A stretch of DNA of 64,000 nt from Oryzias latipes (lineage: Eukaryota > Chordata > Actinopteri > Beloniformes > Adrianichthyidae): positions 1,007,740 to 1,071,739 of the forward strand of contig NC_019859.2 of the NCBI RefSeq assembly GCF_002234675.1, read 5' to 3'. The translations under genes and the position numbers were made by a program. Positions 11,808 to 22,861 of this stretch are shown piece by piece; positions within the stretch are counted from its first letter, which is position 1, and every line of letters begins with the position of its first letter. The notes beneath the pieces were generated by a model that had not been told where the DNA came from, made no database searches, and saw only the letters and a program-made list of their open reading frames with translations.

Positions 11808-14800
11808 ATGGTTCTGTGGCAGCTCTGCACTCTGGAGCACCTGAGGACCTCCAGCTTCGGGTATCCTCCTCCTCGCCACGGCCTCCAGCTGCTGTTCTGG
11901 TTCGCCAACGACTGTGTGACCTCTGACTCCCACATCACCATGAAGGTCAGGAACCGGCTCCTGTCAACGACAGTGTTCATGAAAAAAGTAAAGATGTTCA
12001 GAGAAACTGCATTTCCTGCCTGGACAGAAGAGATGGTTCCCCCAGAAGAGAAGACAGTCATGTGACCTCAGGGACACGCGGGACTCAGGTCCTCTCTCCA
12101 GCGTCACAGGTGTCTGTCATCAGTCGGTCTGCTTGTCTGAAGGGGACACCAGTCTGTTTGGAGTCCCTCACAGAAAATCACAGAGAACATCTCCAACAGT
12201 TGGATGTTCCTGTGACTAAACTGAAGAAACCAGAACAGACAGTAGAGGTCATCCCCAAGGTCAAAGTGCATCAGAGTCAGATCCAGCATCAGGACCAGAG
12301 TGGAGGAGGACACTACTGATGGGGTGGGAAACGGCTTGTACTTGTACGACGCTTTACTGCCTTCTTAGAAGGTCCAAAGTGCTCTGCAGTCCCATCCACA
12401 CACTGATGACGGAGGGTGATGCTCAAGGACACTTCGACACATTAGCGCGCAGAATGGGAGCCGAACCTGCAACCTGCCGATCGGAGGTTGACCGCTCTAC
12501 CTCTGCACTATAACCACCCCACGATAGAAGGAAGTCCTAAAAAAATCCCATAATCGAGCTCAACAACCTGAAAGAAGACTGTCCGTGCTGTGAAACACGG
12601 AGGAGGCTTGGTCATGGTCTGGGCTGCTTTACCACCAGAAATGCAGGGATTCTTGAATCTGTGGTCTTTATCTGAAAACCATCAACCGTTTAGGAGACAG
12701 ACGTTCTTCCTGCTGTCAGGACGTTTGGTCTCAGTCTTCATCAGAACAATGATCCAAAACACCAACGAATGGTTCTGAAGCGTCCTCCTCTGAACCGATC
12801 TTCATCCTGCTGAGTGTCTGTGGATGGAGGAGGAACTTCTGGAGGAGGAACCTGCAGACAGGAGCCCTGCCCACAGAAACCTTTGATTGACATGAAAGGG
12901 AGGTTAAGGGGAGCCATCACTTCTGTCCTGACCCGATTCATTTTAAGGACGAAGACGATTAAAAACTGATTTTAAAGGATTAGTTGTTTTTTCTTTGTTT
13001 TGTTCTCTAGTTTTTCTGTCCAGGGTTCTCCTTCCTGAGGAGATCATTGGTTTTGTGCTCCTCTGACAGCTGAGAGCGGATCTGTGGAGGATCTCCTGCT
13101 GATCCTTTTGTGTTCAAATACGATTCAATCAAATACGTGAATTCATCGTCATTTTTGTACATTTTAGGCCAAATGATTTCTTCAGTTTTAAAGTTTTAAA
13201 TAATTAATTATTAAATATGATTTTTCCCCCTGAGTTCTTTTCAATCCTGAACTAAGACGACTGGATCCCTGAGGCTCCGCCTTTCTCTCCGTGTGGGCTC
13301 CGCCCATCTCTTGACATCAACAGAGTGTCGTCTTTGGCAGCGTTTCGCCCACGAAAATAAAAATCTTCTGAACTTTTGCACAGATGGATGTTCATATTGT
13401 GCATGTAAACTGAAAGCGTGTAGCCGATCGCTGCTAGCTCTGTGGAGAAAGTGGGTGTGTCCGTTAGCCTGGGGGCGGAGCTGACAGCGCAGACTCTTCC
13501 TGGAAGGGGCGGTTCTCACTAGTCTATGTCAGTCCGTGAGAACCCGCTCATTTTCATGGATTGGGAGAGGCTGTTGCTCAAAATATCGCTTCAGGGTTTG
13601 TTTGTTTTTTATGAGGAATGAATATTATGATTCACTGAAAAGCTTAAAAGGGTTGAGTTTTGCATGAAACAGGCCCTTTAAATAAATCCATGTTTCTCAG
13701 AGGGACACAGAATATTCCTGAGTCACATAAGAATAGCGTGTTGAAGCCCCAGGATGGTTTTTCTTGTGCGCTGCCTCCGAACCTGCGAGTAAAAGTCGTC
13801 TCTGCGCCTCCTCACACAGCTGCAGTCCCACGTTCAGCCAGAGGAGGGCGACTTCGGCTTCCACGTGTTCGGAAACGTGGAAGAGCTTCTTCCCGCGCTG
13901 AGCAAAGCCAAGAAGCGTAAGAAGCAGGTGAGAGAGGATGGCTGTCAGTTCTGCTGCCGCCGCTGCGGCTGAACATCTCTGTCTCTGCAGTTGGTGTACT
14001 TTGTGGTTGGAAACCTGAACGCTGACAGGTACGCGGCCGCCGCCAGCCTCCCGCCGTACGTGAGGGAGAACTACAACACGTTTGGCGGCTACGACTCCAA
14101 CAACACGGACCGCATCATCATCAGCTACCAGAGGACCAGCCGGCAGGTGGAGGCGGTCTACGTCACAGAGCACGACGACGCCGACCTCGGGATGTTCAGG
14201 CACGACGGGACCTTCCAGGTCAGCGCCGAGCTGATCCGAGCTCTGCAGAACCCTCAGCTGGACCTCAGCGCCTTCCTGACCCAGATGGGTTACTATGGAG
14301 ACGTGGAGGTGATGGCGGGTTCGGCGCAGGTGGACCCGCTGGTGCTCAGCATGATGCAGAACGACCCCGTTGGGTTCTTCACGGAGGCCTTCAGCCGCCA
14401 GATGCAGCTGGACGTGGAGCCGTTCGGCTGCAGGTCGTTCCCTGAGTGTGACGCCGCTGCAGGCGACCGTGCAGCCCAATGCGGCGCCCTGCAGCGGAGA
14501 AACAGGAAGCCCAAAGCCAGCAGGAAGGCCAGGCCCTCCAGGCAAACGCAGCTGCCTCTACCCTGGGAGCCATGTGGGCGGAGCTACGGATGGGAGCCGA
14601 TCGAGTCCTTCTACCCAGGTAAAGGTTCCATCAGGTTCTGAAACCATAAAGTTCCAAAACCCAGAACGCTACACAAATAAAACAAGCTAAAGTTCTTCAC
14701 GAGTGTCGGACCTCAGCTGGACTCTGAGGTCCGACACTCGTGACGTCAATGGTCTGTATTTGTGACGGCCACAGCGCCCTCTGCTGGGAACATGCCACAC

Positions 14801-15279
14801 CTGCCTGTACGTCAGGTGGAACCGCCTCCAAACGCGGAGCGTCTTCTCTGCATGTCAGCCCAAACTGAAGGAAACGTCTCCGGTTTTTCCCTGATGACGG
14901 TCCTGCTAACAGGCTAACGTCAGTGAAAATGTAGATAAAAGGTCTGAGACAACAAGAAAAACCCAAATGAAGCTGCAAGCAGCAGGAAAATGCTTCGTCT
15001 CTGAGGACGTTCTGTGGGCGGAGTCTTGGTTTTTGACCAGCTTGTGCGATGTTCTCTTCAGGTTATTACCGCGACGATAAGAAGGGGCCAGGCGGTGGGG
15101 GCATCAGCTTCTGGAAGATGCTCCTGGGCATCGGCGCCCTCTATGTGGCCTTCAAATGTCTGCGCTGGTGGCTGAGCAGCTCCAGCAAGGACGACTGGAA
15201 CAAAACCGTCCTCAAGATATTTCCACGGAAATCCCCCCGTCATCCCGGGACGCACGTGATGCTGGACTACGTTTACTAG
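11808..15279 (+). CDS. Uncharacterised fish protein with one C-terminal membrane segment
   Basis: Four exons join in frame to 363 aa: 11808-11945, 13820-13927, 13991-14618, 15062-15279. The start sits in a strong context (caccATGG). Exon 1 gives MVLWQLCTLEHLRTSSFGYP and then PPRHGLQLLFWFANDC. Exon 2 gives EEGDFGFHVFGNVEELLP. Exon 3 gives LVYFVVGNLNADRY, LPPYVRENYNTFGGYDSNN, TDRIIISYQRTSRQVEAVYV and SAFLTQMGYYGDVEV. Exon 4 carries a hydrophobic stretch FWKMLLGIGALYVAFKCLRW about 55 residues from the end, followed by a basic tail, so it may be membrane-anchored. There is no signal peptide. I recall similar uncharacterised fish proteins but no function, and I assign none. Intron 1 is 1.9 kb and full of repeats. 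An alternative acceptor six bases into exon 2 cannot be excluded. Confidence 0.8.
12335..12522 (-). mobile_element. tRNA-derived SINE, minus orientation
   Basis: On the minus strand the right end begins with a tRNA-like head. It has an A-box-like TAGTGCAGAGGTAGAGCGG and a B-box-like GGTTCGGCTCC. The body ('ctcaaggacacttcgacaca') is shared with 20400-20596. It lies in intron 1 of the uncharacterised gene. Confidence 0.6.
12545..12800 (+). mobile_element. Tc1/mariner transposase relic
   Basis: A short frame reads VKHGGGLVMVWAALPPEMQG, the block before the second catalytic Asp in Tc1/mariner transposases. The following DNA preserves a match to the 'NDPKHT' region. No ends or full frame remain. 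Confidence 0.55.
13485..13690. repeat. Possible dispersed repeat
   Basis: Non-coding intron sequence with a repeat-like look, including a 'ggttctcac...gtgagaacc' inverted pair at about 13511-13545 and an end reading 'caggccctttaa'. I found no second copy in this window. Confidence 0.25.
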
Positions 15280-15289
15280 AAGGTCAAAG

Positions 15290-17570
15290 GGTCACAGCGA
15301 CTCACACCTGATCCTGAAAGAAGAAACCTAAACCTTTTCAGGTTTGTTGAAGGATCCGCTTCAGATCTGGTCACAGGAAGAGTGTGAAGAAAAAGACCTT
15401 AAAACATTTGATGATCAAAACCGACCATCCGAACACTTTTAACATTTAAATTATACTATTAATGCAAACATGAAAGTAAAACAACCTTTTTTTAAAACAC
15501 TGAAGGAGCTACGGACAACTGGAAGGTTTTGACCACCAGCTTTGGTCAAAAGCTCCAAACATTTTTTATCCTTAATTCTTAACATTTAAACAGTGTTGCC
15601 AGGTTGGGCCGTTTCCCGCCTAATTGGGCGGTCAAACATTGCTTTGGGTGGGTTCTGAGTCGGTTCGGCTGTTTTTACTTCCTTATTAAAATGTGTTTCC
15701 ATGGACATGCAGTCAAAGCAGGCCGTGCCTCACCTGCCATCTTCCTCACCTTCCATCTTCCTCACCTGCCATCATGAGATGTATACTAATAATAATACTT
15801 TTAGTGGACATATTTGTCCAATAATCTGTGCTACTAATGAGATTTATATGTATATTCTAATCATTTTAATCATTTTCATCCTCAAAATTGTTGTATTTTG
15901 CGTGTTTCCTGCTCAACAACAGTGCAGATCACACAATCCCGTGCACACTGGGTTGATTACGTGCCTTTAGCTTACTCAGCGTATGCTAATGATGTGATGC
16001 TTTTTAAAGAGATTTTATTTCATGTCCTCAGTGTTTGCATCTGACATAAAGCTGCACTAAAACAAATACGTACAGTCATGCAGTACCTCCGCTTTAGCTG
16101 AAGAGGGCGCACCTGAGCTTTTGAAAACTGAACATTTTTGCCTTTTGAAGTATTTGTGGTAAATTTAAATCAAATGAGAGAAAACACAGAAATAATATGA
16201 TAAAAGTGTCTCCAAATGTCCTTAAGTCTGATCAATAATAATGATCAGATGCTGCTTCCTTCTCTGATGTTCTATTTTTAATCCATAATTATCCAGTTTG
16301 TTTATGCGGGTTTTGTTTTTTTGTTTGTTTTTTTGTTTTGTTTCCAACTTTCACAAAAAAAAATGCAATGTTAGAAAATGACCCAAAAGATGAAAATGGA
16401 AAGTTAAAGTCTAAATTTGTCAAATTTCCTTTTCCTCCAAGGAAATGATGATGATGAGGATGATGATGATGATGATGATGATGCTTCTCCAGGAAGGAAA
16501 ACAACTTTTCTATTAGTGATATTGATAAGGAAACAGTCGATCATTTATTTTATGAATCTATTTATGTTTTGGAGAATTTTAGTGTTGCACAAAACTGTTT
16601 ACACATAAATAGGAAAATCTCAGGTAAAACGATGTTTGATTTAGCTGTTAGTGTTTGATTGACACTTGGAAAATGTTGTGTTCATAAGAAAAGGTTTTTA
16701 AAAATCAAACAACTCTTTAATATGTTTCATAGGGAAATCTGCTTAATTACTCACTTAAATTGTACGTGAGGTCGTGTTTATTCTGTGGTGGATGTTAATA
16801 AAGTTCAACAGGATGTCTTTCCTTTTGGGGGGGGGGCAGAATCACAGGGTTTGGACCCAGTGGAGGGCAGGAGAGAAAGATGGATGGATGGATGGATGGA
16901 TGGATGGATGAATTTAAAATACCAAAAAGAGAGTCTACCTTTATGCTGATGACACAACTCAGGAAGCTGACCTGTTGGTGAAATCCCATTTGACCAAAAG
17001 TCAAGCGTGAGTCTAATATTCCGACTGGAGGCGTCTCTGTGGGACTTTAAACATCTTCAGGTCTTTGATGTCTCTGCTGCTCCTTAAAGGGATCAATGGT
17101 AACATCTCTGGGAGACAAAATGTCCCAGAGTCCATCTGTGGAGGTGACAGTATGTCATTGACCGACCTTCCTCTGTTCAGGAGCAAAACCAGAACAAATC
17201 TAAAGGTTGTAGACGTCTTCCAGGTTTCCACAGAGATCATCTGCTCTCAAAGCTTCTTCATTTCTCAAAACAAACTCCTGTTTGGCTCACAGGTTTCATT
17301 TCTCATGAGCTTAAATGTGTTTGATATTTGGGCTGAATGGTGTAGAAACGGAGGAAGATCTTTTACATTTGAAAGATTCTGTCCACATGGGAGGATGTCA
17401 GCTTTAAATCCTGTTCCTGAGGATCCTCAGGTGAATCCTGGACAGACAGGAGCTTCACTCTTTCATGATCAGCTCCATAAACCCTCTGAGAACCTGAAAC
17501 TTCAGAACCGCCAGAGGAAGAGGAACAGAAACCTCTCCTCCTTCTCGTGTGGAGGACCTCTGCATTCAGA
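15290..17570. other. Intergenic with simple repeats, no gene seen
   Basis: AT-rich spacer between two plus-strand genes. It holds an (ATG)n run at about 16446-16483 and an (ATGG)n run at about 16879-16911. A weak 'LYADDT'-like LINE trace lies near 16935. No exon was supported. Confidence 0.5.
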
Positions 17571-17580
17571 CGCAGCCGTC

Positions 17581-19577
17581 ATGTCTGCGCAGTCACTGAA
17601 GGACGCAGCCGCTCGCATGAAGCCAGAAGAGGAGATCTACGTCAACCTGAAGGAGCTGGTCCACCCAGAACCCGGAGGAGCAGGAGAGTCAGGTGGGTGA
17701 AGGATCGTCCAGGCTGTTTAGACGACCAAATACACTCCAGAAGGTTTCAAACAGATAATAGAGAAACGTCTGACTCCAACCCTGACGGGGCGTTTCTGGA
17801 AAACGGGCTCTGACGTTGAAGAACGTCCTGGTGAAGGACTCCTGACTGCTTCACGGCTCTGACGGCTCCTGTGAGCGCTCAGGCTGTCCGGCAGCTGCAG
17901 CGCTTCAGATTTAGGAGGAGGAGGAGGAAGTGAGAGCAGGTCTGCGGCCGGGGTTCCCTCTAAAGATGCTGAGAACCAGCTGACCGTTTAACCACAGGAG
18001 CTGCTCGGCTGAGAACATTCTGTGACCTCATGGCGTCGGTGATCGTCTCTCTGTGGTCGGATCTTCAAGGTTCTGCTGTCACGGTTGTTGACCGTGTTCT
18101 TCAGCGTGTTCCATCCAAACAGAAACAGTTTCTTTGCTGATGTTGTCACTGAAAAGGGCTGAGTGGGGCCCCTAGCTGGCTGAGTGGGGCCCCTAGCTGG
18201 CTGAGTGGGGCCCCTAGCTGGCTGAGTTGGCTGGCTCCCTGAGCGAGGCCCCGGGGCCTCTTCAGCCTTCTCAGCGAGAAGGCTGAAGAGTGAATGTTTT
18301 CTGGATGACTCGTTCTGTAGACTTCCTCATCACATGAACCCTGCTGTGCACCTGCAGGTGTGAGGAACCGCCAGCAGGAACCAGAAACCGGGACTCCCCT
18401 GAAAGTGGCTGCGGTTGTTCTGGCTCTGCTGAGTTTGGTCCTGCTGGTTCTGGCGGTCTGGGTCTCGGTTGTGTGTGAGTTGGAGCGCAGAAGAAGGCGG
18501 AAAACTGCTGGAAATCCTGATGGATTCTGTCCTGATGGTTTCCTGTCGCCTCAGACAACAGAGACTTCAGTCAGCTGTCCGGGGAACTGACCAACCGGAC
18601 GGCAGAGAAGAACCAGCTGCAGAGCCGGAACCAGAACCTGACAGAGGAGGTGGATCGTTTGGAGAGCCAGAACCAGAACCTGACAGAGGAGATGGACCGT
18701 TTGGAGAGCCGGATCAACAGACTGGAGAACGGTGGTGAGGGTCTGAGTCCGGCCAAACGCCATCCTTAGTACAAACACTCTACCGTGCCGGCTGGATGGA
18801 CGTTTTGGTCGATTGTGGCGGTTCCTAAAGCTTCTACAGATGTTGGACTGACTGTCAGACCCTGAACCTTGTGTTCTGCAGTGATCTGCCCTCATGGATG
18901 GAGGAGGTTCGGCTGCAGTTGTTATTGGTTCTCCACGTCATGCAGAAATTGGCAAAACAGCCGACAAAACTGTTTAAACCAACAAGCAGACCTGGTGATC
19001 ATCAACGGCCGAGAGGAGATGGTGAGGCCTCGACTATTGACTATCCCGTCTCTCCTCTGATGATCTCCTGTCTGTTATTGACTCCTGCGGGTCATGACCT
19101 CTGTGTGAAGGGGAAGGAGTGACCTCCTCCTCCTCTTCTTCTTCTTCTTCAGGAGTTCCTGAATAAACTCGGAGTTGGGCTGAAGTTCTGGATCGGTTTA
19201 CGGAAGAACTCCATGGGATGGACGTGGACCAATGACAGATCCCCGTCACCAGAGTAGGAGTTTGTGTTCAGACCTCACAACAAATCAGAGACAAAAACAT
19301 TCAGAGAATAGAGTCGGTGTGGAGGTTCACAGATCTTCAGGTCAAAATGGTCTTTGTGCTCTCTTTCAGCTTCTGGCAGAACGGACACCCAGTGTGGAGA
19401 ACCCAGTGGAACCAGCGGAACCAGCGGTACCAGGCCAGCCTTCAGGACTGTGGAGCCTTCAACAGCTTTCAGACGGGGAGTTTTTATTATCCAATCAAAT
19501 CCTGGAGCAGTGAGCTGTGCAGCGCATGTCTGCAGTCAGTCTGTGAGAAGGAAGCTGTTCCTTCTGGGCTCCTGTAG
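17581..19577 (+). CDS. C-type lectin-like type II receptor
   Basis: Six exons join in frame to 285 aa: 17581-17692, 18358-18474, 18555-18734, 18882-19021, 19153-19253, 19370-19577. The order is a cytoplasmic tail, one membrane segment (LKVAAVVLALLSLVLLVLAV), a coiled stalk with a repeated NQNLTEE(V/M)DRLES unit, and a long-form C-type lectin domain. The lectin domain runs from CPHGWRRFGCSCYWF through WIGLRKNSMGWTWTND to CSACLQSVCEK. EPN, QPD and WND calcium/sugar motifs are absent, so the fold resembles NK-receptor lectin domains that bind protein. The tail holds EEEIYVNL, a YxxL behind three acidic residues. The layout is that of CD209/CLEC or NKR-like receptors of fish, and orthology to a named mammalian gene was not established. 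The start is the first Met before the tail; upstream in-frame sequence looks non-coding. Confidence 0.88.
18160..18232. repeat. 21-bp tandem repeat, about three copies
   Basis: Unit 'ctgagtggggcccctagctgg' is repeated in intron 1 of the lectin receptor and then decays. It is followed by a near-perfect hairpin at about 18268-18296 (cttcagccttctc / gagaaggctgaag). Confidence 0.85.
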
Positions 19578-19847
19578 TTCCGGTTCTGAAGGCCGAGCTC
19601 AGCTGGGATTAAGATGTTTTGATAAAGATGAGGAGGATGAAGAACCTAAAGCGTGTTCTTCGTCCTGAGCGCCGTGAACATCAGAAAAACCACGTTTCTC
19701 TCAGAATCACGAGGAAAACTTTTTGTGACTGATATGCTTTGATCCGTGAATCGGTTACGCTGACGAATGTTTGAACATCCACTCAGATGAAAATGGTGTT
19801 TCTAACATGTTCTGGTGGCATTTTTCTAAAGTTGGAGGACATTTATA

Positions 19848-19853
19848 AATAAA
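19848..19853 (+). promoter_or_regulatory. Candidate poly(A) signal of the lectin receptor
   Basis: AATAAA lies 271 bases past the stop codon on the coding strand. Motif and position only. Confidence 0.5.
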
Positions 19854-19944
19854 ATTGATCTTAAAATTGCATTTCTGCGTTTTTCAATTAGGAGCAGACA
19901 AAATGTGATGTAGGACCTGCAATGGGCGGGGCCACAGCCTCCTT

Positions 19945-20040
19945 GCTCCGCCCCATTCTGATGCAGTCCAACAGATCCATGAACGTCTGTGTTTTCCTGG
20001 TCTGAGCAGGAATCTGGATCAGAACTGGATCTGATGTTGC
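19945..20040 (+). repeat. Dispersed repeat, second family, copy 2
   Basis: It is similar to 9948-10060 ('ccgcccc.ttctgatgcag', 'gatccatgaacgt', 'gttttcctggtctgagc'). Confidence 0.65.
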
Positions 20041-20053
20041 TGCTATTTCTGTT

Positions 20054-20305
20054 GGACCTTGACTGCTCAAACCTGGATTAAATTATGATTTAGGTACTGA
20101 AGAATACATTAAACACATATGTGGAAATGTGATCTGGACCGGGTCCTGATTTAGGTTTATGAACAGGACCTAGTCTAAGGTGGACTCAGTACGCAAAATG
20201 CTATTAAAACCATCCTATTTCACATTTTCACAAATCAGAAACTGTGTTTAATGTATTCTTCAGTACTTAAATCAAAATGTATCCTGGTTTGAGCAGTCAA
20301 GGTCC
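20054..20305. repeat. Long imperfect inverted repeat (MITE-like)
   Basis: The left arm 20054-20131 and right arm 20221-20305 are reverse complements over about 80 bases. Both share 'ggaccttgactgctcaaacc' and 'tactgaagaatacattaaac'. The 90-base loop includes a segment (about 20162-20201) that recurs directly at about 20317-20356 (tctaaggtgg.ctcagt). No flanking duplication was recognised. Confidence 0.75.
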
Positions 20306-20399
20306 AGCGGTTTTTGAACAAGACCTGGTCTAAGGTGGGCTCAGTGCGCCAAATGCAGTGGAATGTTCCTTTAGTGCCTTTGCAGTGGAAAGGAAGCCA

Positions 20400-20596
20400 A
20401 CTTGTGTAGCAACACATTCACACACACATTCACACACTCCGCTGCCAAACACTGGCGCCCGCCTAACCACCAGAGGGAAGTTGGGGTTCAGCGTCTTGCC
20501 CAAGGACACTTCAACACATGGGCGTGCAAGGCGGGAATCGAACCTGCAATGTTACGATCATGGGTCGACCGCCCTACCGCTACACCACGGATGGAG
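20400..20596 (-). mobile_element. tRNA-derived SINE, minus orientation
   Basis: On the minus strand it starts with a tRNA-like head. It has an A-box-like GTGTAGCGGTAGGGCGG and a perfect B-box GGTTCGATTCC. The body matches the copy at 12335-12522. Confidence 0.7.
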
Positions 20597-20739
20597 GTCT
20601 GAGGTCAAAGGTCAAATCCGGGATTGAACTCACAGGCCTTTGGTCAGATTTAGACCCAACAAGGACAGAATTAGAGGAAAAAGATCCATCGTCCGAGTTA
20701 GATCAGTCTGAGTTCACGTCACGGACACGGTCAATTCCC

Positions 20740-21800
20740 ATGATGGACTGATCCATGGTAACCCTTGTTCTATCCTAGGCGTTCTATCCTAGGTCATCTA
20801 GACCAGTGTTTTTCAACCAGTGTGCCGCGGCACACTAGTGTGCCGTGGGAGATGGTCAAGTGTGCCGTGGGAAATTACCCTCATTAATCATTCACTGATC
20901 TAAAAACATTTTCCATCTCCAGGAAATCAGCTCTTTGTTCATCCAAACAGGCCCTGATAAAACACTGAGTAGTTAGGAATATAAAAGATCTTAAAATTAC
21001 TTTTTCTTTGTGTTTATTTGATTCTATTAAAGACATTTTGATAAGAATGACGGTATTTACCTGCAGCTATAGCGGTTTGCGGAAAAGTCCCGCCCCTTTA
21101 ACTGTCTCCACCAATCATTGTTGAAGGCTAAATCACATGTCAGCAGTCTGACCAATCAGAAGTGGTTAAAGTCTTCACTTCCTTGTTCTTAATTCTGCTC
21201 ATAAAGTCTCTCAGTTCCAACAAAAATACCAGCTAAAGCTCGTCTTTAGCGGTGTAGCTTTCCACAGAGTCCGGTGTCAGACCGTGGAACAAGTGAACAA
21301 TACAATGAAGCTCACACACGCGAGTCTTTCTGCCCTTTTTCGGCAGTTTTCACACTACATCTCCCATGATGCATTGGCTTAAAGGGCCAGTGTCCCAGCG
21401 CACAATGAGTGCGCGTGAAATGTCTAGAAACCTCAACGGACAAACAAACAGTTTCTAAATTTTCTAATTTAACTTTTATTTCATCTCTTAGAAAAAACAG
21501 CCGCAACTTCCTGCTTTTTGGGCCACAATTATCACAAAATGCACGTGAGATTGCGGCGGGGGGGGGGGGGGGGGCTGTCGATCAATAGAGACCATGCATT
21601 TCTGCTTTTTTTTTTTTTTTGGATGCTGGTGTGCCGCGGGATTTTTGTCAAGGTTAAAGTTTGCCGTGGCTCAAAAAAGGTTGAAAAACACTGATCTAGA
21701 CCCACTAGACAGTGCTCTGAACCTTTTTTCTTCAATGATTTGTGATCTTCACTGGTGTCCATGGATTACATGAAATCTTTCCACCTTTATCCACCTTTGT
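20740..21800 (-). repeat. Dispersed repeat interrupted by a hAT element
   Basis: The two flanks of the hAT at 20804-21693 match, in reverse, the uninterrupted sequence at 31020-31160. That includes 'gatcacaaatcattgaag' and 'cctaggatagaacaag'. The second site therefore represents the empty target. Confidence 0.8.
20804..21693 (+). mobile_element. Non-autonomous hAT element, 890 bp
   Basis: It begins CAGTGTTTTTCAACC and ends GGTTGAAAAACACTG, a perfect 15-bp terminal inverted repeat. A perfect 8-bp duplication, ATCTAGAC, flanks it at 20796-20803 and 21694-21701. Subterminal 'gtgtgccg(c/t)gg' repeats occur at both ends. No transposase frame is visible. It includes a G-run at 21558-21574. Confidence 0.93.
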
Positions 21801-22861
21801 CATGGTAGGGAGAACACCTCAATGGAAGGGGGGGGGGGGGGGGGGTCATCTAAGATAGCACAAGGGGTAAAAGAAACCAAACAGAAACATGGGGGGGCAT
21901 GTCCTCACTATCAGCAGATCTTTGTGAGAACCAGATCCACACCAACATCAAACATTTCAGAGGCGTCCTCCTCCTGTGGAGCTCAGATCATTTCTACCAC
22001 CTAAACTCCAGATTACAGAACAGACGGCACACAGTTCCAGACGCCGACACATGGGGGCGATGTTGCCTGAACAAGAAAAGTGAACTCAGACAAACAATAA
22101 GGTCGATTCTGGAGTTTATTCTTAGAAAAAAAAAAAACAGAACTTACATTCAGCTGAACAGAGGTGGGGCAAGGTGGTCTGTTGAGGATTAACATGTTGT
22201 TTGAAATGAAATAATCTGGACTACAGAAATCTGAGTTTGCTCTGTTTTGTTCTTCAGTCTCAGTCCGTCCTTTTTTTATGTATAACGTAGGGATGAAGGA
22301 CCACAAACATCTGGAGGTTCATGTTTAGGTGAGGACCGTCCACAGCGGTCTCTGTCTGGGGGGGGGGGGGGGGGGGGGGGATCTGGGTTTCATCACCAGA
22401 TCTGCTCCTCTTCCTCCTTTGGCTTCAGTTTTTATGGACTCTGCTGTCAGTCCATCGATGAAGAGTTTCCCACTTCCTGTCCTCTACACACAGTCCTGCA
22501 GCGACACCTTTAAATCTGACCAGAACCTTCAGGTTCTCCTCCTTCAGACGTTCACGTTAAGGTTTGAGGACGGCCCAGAAGCAGGAGAACCAGAGTCTGG
22601 ATGAGCAGAACCAAGACAGAACTTTGAAACAGAAACGACTCGAGAACATGAGAACAAAAGAAAACCAAAAACCGTCAGGAACGTTTTTTCTGCTCTAAGC
22701 TGCTTCCGGGAACCTTCTGTGCATTTAAACTTCAACCAAAAACACAAATGAAGACAACAAACGGATTTTTACCAAAATGTTCACAGATATATTATTAATA
22801 AATATTCTTCATGAGGCCTGCAGGAAAAGTGACGCATCTGCAGGACGTTCAGGCTGATGCT

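Noticed and set aside
20520-20596. Possible tRNA gene on the minus strand
   Set aside because: It has A- and B-box-like sequence but is the head of a SINE shared with 12335-12522, with a fish SINE body attached.
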